In this document: positions 61,742-64,000 of the stretch, piece by piece | Position numbering within the stretch: the first letter of the stretch is position 1 | How the letters are laid out: each line of letters starts with the position of its first letter | From: Bacteroidota bacterium | GTDB taxonomy: Bacteria; Bacteroidota; Bacteroidia; Chitinophagales; Chitinophagaceae | Reading direction: 5' to 3' | DNA length: 64,000 nt | Assembly: GCA_023422835.1 (NCBI GenBank) | Contig: JAFAGI010000011.1 | Span: 62,001 to 126,000 of the forward strand | The notes under the pieces: generated by a model | Told to the model about the DNA's origin: nothing | The model's input: the letters and a program-made list of their open reading frames with translations, nothing else | The model's database searches: none | Position numbers and translations under genes: made by a program

Positions 61742-61865
61742 AAATAAGGTTTATGCACAGAAAATTCAACCAAATAAGCAGGAGATGTCTAAGTGTTCTA
61801 ACTTGGGCACAAGTGGACGCTTGCGCCAGTGCCAAAAAGTTTAATCATTTTACAACAAAAAAATC

Positions 61866-61897
61866 AGGCTATCACGAAAAATAGCCTAGTTTTTTTA
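61866..61897 (-). terminator. Terminator after the GH92 gene (possibly bidirectional)
   Basis: Inverted repeat AGGCTAT (61866-61872) and ATAGCCT (61881-61887) with runs of T on both strands outside the stem. It lies 14 bases after the GH92 stop on the - strand; the + strand also shows seven T. Confidence 0.8.
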
Positions 61898-61910
61898 TCA
61901 GTTTATAAAA

Positions 61911-64000
61911 TTAATTCGGGATGGTCTTTGAGCCGAAATGTTTGTTAGGCGTTGCGCCCATTTTAAATACCAGTTGTCCGCCTTTGATCAGGTCTTCATA
62001 AGTTATGTATGATTCCTGGTAAGGGCTGCCGTTAAGCTCTACCGACTGGATATAGATATTTTCGTCGGAAAGGTCTACTGCTTCAATGCTGAGCGTTTTG
62101 CCGTTTGCCGTTTTCACACTGGCTTTTTTGAAATGCGGTGTGCCAAACACATATACGCCGCCTGCAGGGTTCACCTGGTAAAAGCCTAGAACTGACGATA
62201 CATACCAGGCGCTCATCTGCCCGCAATCATCATTGCCGATTAATCCATCCTTTTTATCTGTATAAAATTCTTTGGTGATCTTTTTGATCAGTTCGGCTGT
62301 TCTCCATTGCTGCCCGGCATAGGCAAAAAGATAGGGGATATGATGGTTGGGTTCATTACCATGCGCATACATGCCTATCAGCCCTGAAATATCGGGAGAA
62401 GCATCCTTACCCATATCGCCCTGCACTACGAATAAACTATCGAGATGAGCAATAAATCGCTCTTTGGTGCCGAAAAGCCCCATCAGGCCGGTAACGTCCT
62501 GGGGTACCAGCCAGGTGTACTGCCATGCGTTTCCTTCTGTATAATCGTCTGCACGATGGGTAGAATGAAAGGGGTTGAAAGGCGTTCTGAACTCGCCACT
62601 GGCCAATACACCACGCATAAAGCCGGAAGCAGTGTCGAAATATTTTTTATAGTATTCCCCTCTTTTTTTGTAGGTTTCATAGTCGGCATTTTTACCGAGT
62701 TTTTTAGCCACTGATGCGATGGCCATATCTGAAATGGCGTATTCAAGCGCTTTTGCTACAGATTCGTTTTCTTTATCTGCGGGTATGTAGCCCAGTTCTT
62801 TTAAAAATTTTACGCCGAAAGAATCTACATTTGCCGAGGTGATCATAGCTTCATAAGCTTTATGCACATCAAAACCCTTCATATCTTTAAGTATAGCATC
62901 TGCTACCACCGGTATAGCCGGGTAGCCTACCATGGTATTGGTTTCGTTGCCCATCAGATGCCACACGGGAAGTTTACCCTGCTGTTCATAGATAGCCAGC
63001 ATGGAATTAATGAAGTCAGGTGTTTTGTCTGAAGCAATGATGTTCATCAAAGGGTGAAGCGTTCGGTAAGTATCCCACAAACTGAATATGGAGTAGTTGT
63101 TAAATGCAGCTTTGTTATATATTTTTTTGTCTGTGCCCATGTAGCTTTTATCGGCATCATTGAACAGTACAGGCGCTATCATAGAATGATACATGGCTGT
63201 GTAAAATATGCGCTTATCGGTCTCGCTGTTGGTTTCAATAGTGATCCTAGAAATGGCATCGTACCATTTTTCTTGTGCCAGGTTTACCACTTCTGTAAAA
63301 TTCCAGTTTGAGAGCTCAGTCTGCATATTGTCAAGCGCATTCTGCTCGCTAACCGGTGATATGGCTACTTTTAATTCAACACTATCAATATTTTTATCAA
63401 AGCTCATCATGCCTCTTACTCTTTTTGCAGTAAGTCTGTTGGTTCCTTTCACTGCGGTGGAATCCAGCACCATAAACTCTTTAATGGGTACAGAAGATTT
63501 TATAGCAAAGAATACGCGCTGGTCTGGAGCCCAGCCTTTGGAGAAACGATAGCCTGTAACTGTGTATTCATCAACTTTTGCCAGCTTGGATTCGTACACA
63601 GCGTCCCAGCCGATACCCTGCACCAGGTCAATTGCCACGCGTGCAGTATCTTTTTCTTTAGGGAAAAGATATTTGTGGTAGCCGACCCTTTCTGTAGCTG
63701 TAAGATGCACGTCTATGTTATTATCTAATAATTTCACGTAATAGTAGCCCGGTTCCGCTTTTTCCTGTTGGTGCGAAAAGCTTGAACCATAGCCTGTGGC
63801 AGCATTATCCTGTGTGCGCGGCTGGGTTTTCAATGCTCCTGTATAAGGCATCAGCATAATATCGCCTAGGTCGCCTATACCAGTGCCGCTGAGGTGCATA
63901 TGTGAGAAGCCAATGAGTACACTGTCTGAATAATGATATCCTGAACACCAGTCCCAGCCTTTGGTTATTTGTGTAGGGCCTAACTGTACTGCGCCCCAGG
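61911..64000 (-). CDS. GH92 alpha-mannosidase (partial, start beyond the window)
   Basis: The C-terminal about 696 residues of a GH92 calcium-dependent alpha-mannosidase (usually alpha-1,2 or 1,3/1,4). The frame continues to the window edge: bases 63998 downward read WGAVQLGPTQITKGWDWCSG and then YHYSDSVLIGFSHMHLSGTG, the family's N-terminal domain. So the apparent ATG at 63899 is internal. The C-terminal domain has WDTYRTLHPLMNI, PAWHLMGNETN (here PVWHLMGNETN), the catalytic-region motif HGNEPNHHIPYLF, and IGNDDCGQMSAWYV. It is a secreted enzyme in relatives, acting on mannan side chains or N-glycans. It fits the mannan locus 30 kb away. Confidence 0.94.
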   Translation of the reverse strand, partial: WGAVQLGPTQITKGWDWCSGYHYSDSVLIGFSHMHLSGTGIGDLGDIMLMPYTGALKTQPRTQDNAATGYGSSFSHQQEKAEPGYYYVKLLDNNIDVHLTATERVGYHKYLFPKEKDTARVAIDLVQGIGWDAVYESKLAKVDEYTVTGYRFSKGWAPDQRVFFAIKSSVPIKEFMVLDSTAVKGTNRLTAKRVRGMMSFDKNIDSVELKVAISPVSEQNALDNMQTELSNWNFTEVVNLAQEKWYDAISRITIETNSETDKRIFYTAMYHSMIAPVLFNDADKSYMGTDKKIYNKAAFNNYSIFSLWDTYRTLHPLMNIIASDKTPDFINSMLAIYEQQGKLPVWHLMGNETNTMVGYPAIPVVADAILKDMKGFDVHKAYEAMITSANVDSFGVKFLKELGYIPADKENESVAKALEYAISDMAIASVAKKLGKNADYETYKKRGEYYKKYFDTASGFMRGVLASGEFRTPFNPFHSTHRADDYTEGNAWQYTWLVPQDVTGLMGLFGTKERFIAHLDSLFVVQGDMGKDASPDISGLIGMYAHGNEPNHHIPYLFAYAGQQWRTAELIKKITKEFYTDKKDGLIGNDDCGQMSAWYVSSVLGFYQVNPAGGVYVFGTPHFKKASVKTANGKTLSIEAVDLSDENIYIQSVELNGSPYQESYITYEDLIKGGQLVFKMGATPNKHFGSKTIPN

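Noticed and set aside
61742..61910. Possible promoter or small gene between PIG-L and GH92.
   Set aside because: The stretch has only the terminator and AT-rich sequence; no convincing ORF, and no TAnnTTTG box in the right place.

Overview
The window looks like a chromosomal segment of a Bacteroidota bacterium, most likely Chitinophagaceae (inference). The evidence is the TAnnTTTG-type promoters, SusC/SusD pairs, DUF4249, DUF4974, DUF2891, DUF2911 and WbqC families, and the alpha-beta fused 2-oxoacid dehydrogenase E1. I saw no rRNA, tRNA, CRISPR array, transposase or prophage.

Layout. 0-7 kb: the 3' end of rpoC, a TraB/GumN protein, a truncated haemoglobin, a TonB receptor/DUF4249 pair, a XerC/D recombinase, then a stretch of decayed genes (including a clear Fic-protein remnant) before rpsU. 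7-16 kb: ribE, a DUF721 protein, the oxidative pentose phosphate genes pgl-zwf-gnd, an intracellular GH13 amylase overlapping a LEA2-type lipoprotein, a WbqC protein and a BlaI/M56 regulator pair with a visible operator-like dyad. 16.5-34 kb: a carbohydrate region. It holds a GH125-hypothetical-galM unit on the + strand and, convergent to it, an alpha-mannan utilisation locus on the - strand (ECF sigma, FecR anti-sigma, SusC, SusD, SusE, GH76, a second GH125), plus a divergent GH2 enzyme. Together these would import and trim alpha-1,6-mannan. A GH92 alpha-mannosidase at the right edge fits the same diet. 34-45 kb: OsmC, E1, a Crp-type regulator, DUF2891, and a row of small DUF1801/SRPBCC/VOC/DinB proteins and a Sel1-repeat protein.

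44.8-53.8 kb: the most unusual part. Six tightly packed - strand genes encode a periplasmic VWA lipoprotein, a three-TM membrane protein, a tubulin/FtsZ-superfamily GTPase, a 1166-residue protein with a C-terminal actin/Hsp70-type ATPase domain, a membrane-anchored coiled-coil protein, and an ExbB/MotA-topology protein with a long coiled-coil tail. This looks like an envelope-spanning machine combining two cytoskeletal folds. It resembles in outline the VWA-associated FtsZ-like systems predicted by Makarova and Koonin (from memory), but its gene set is different. A YbdG-like mechanosensitive channel is divergent from it.

54-64 kb: mscS-type channel, sucC, DUF2911, then a - strand unit made of a PIG-L deacetylase, a 40-residue membrane peptide and an SSS symporter. 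The PIG-L gene is broken by a 16-bp tandem duplication that shifts the frame exactly at the repeat. The window ends inside the GH92 gene.
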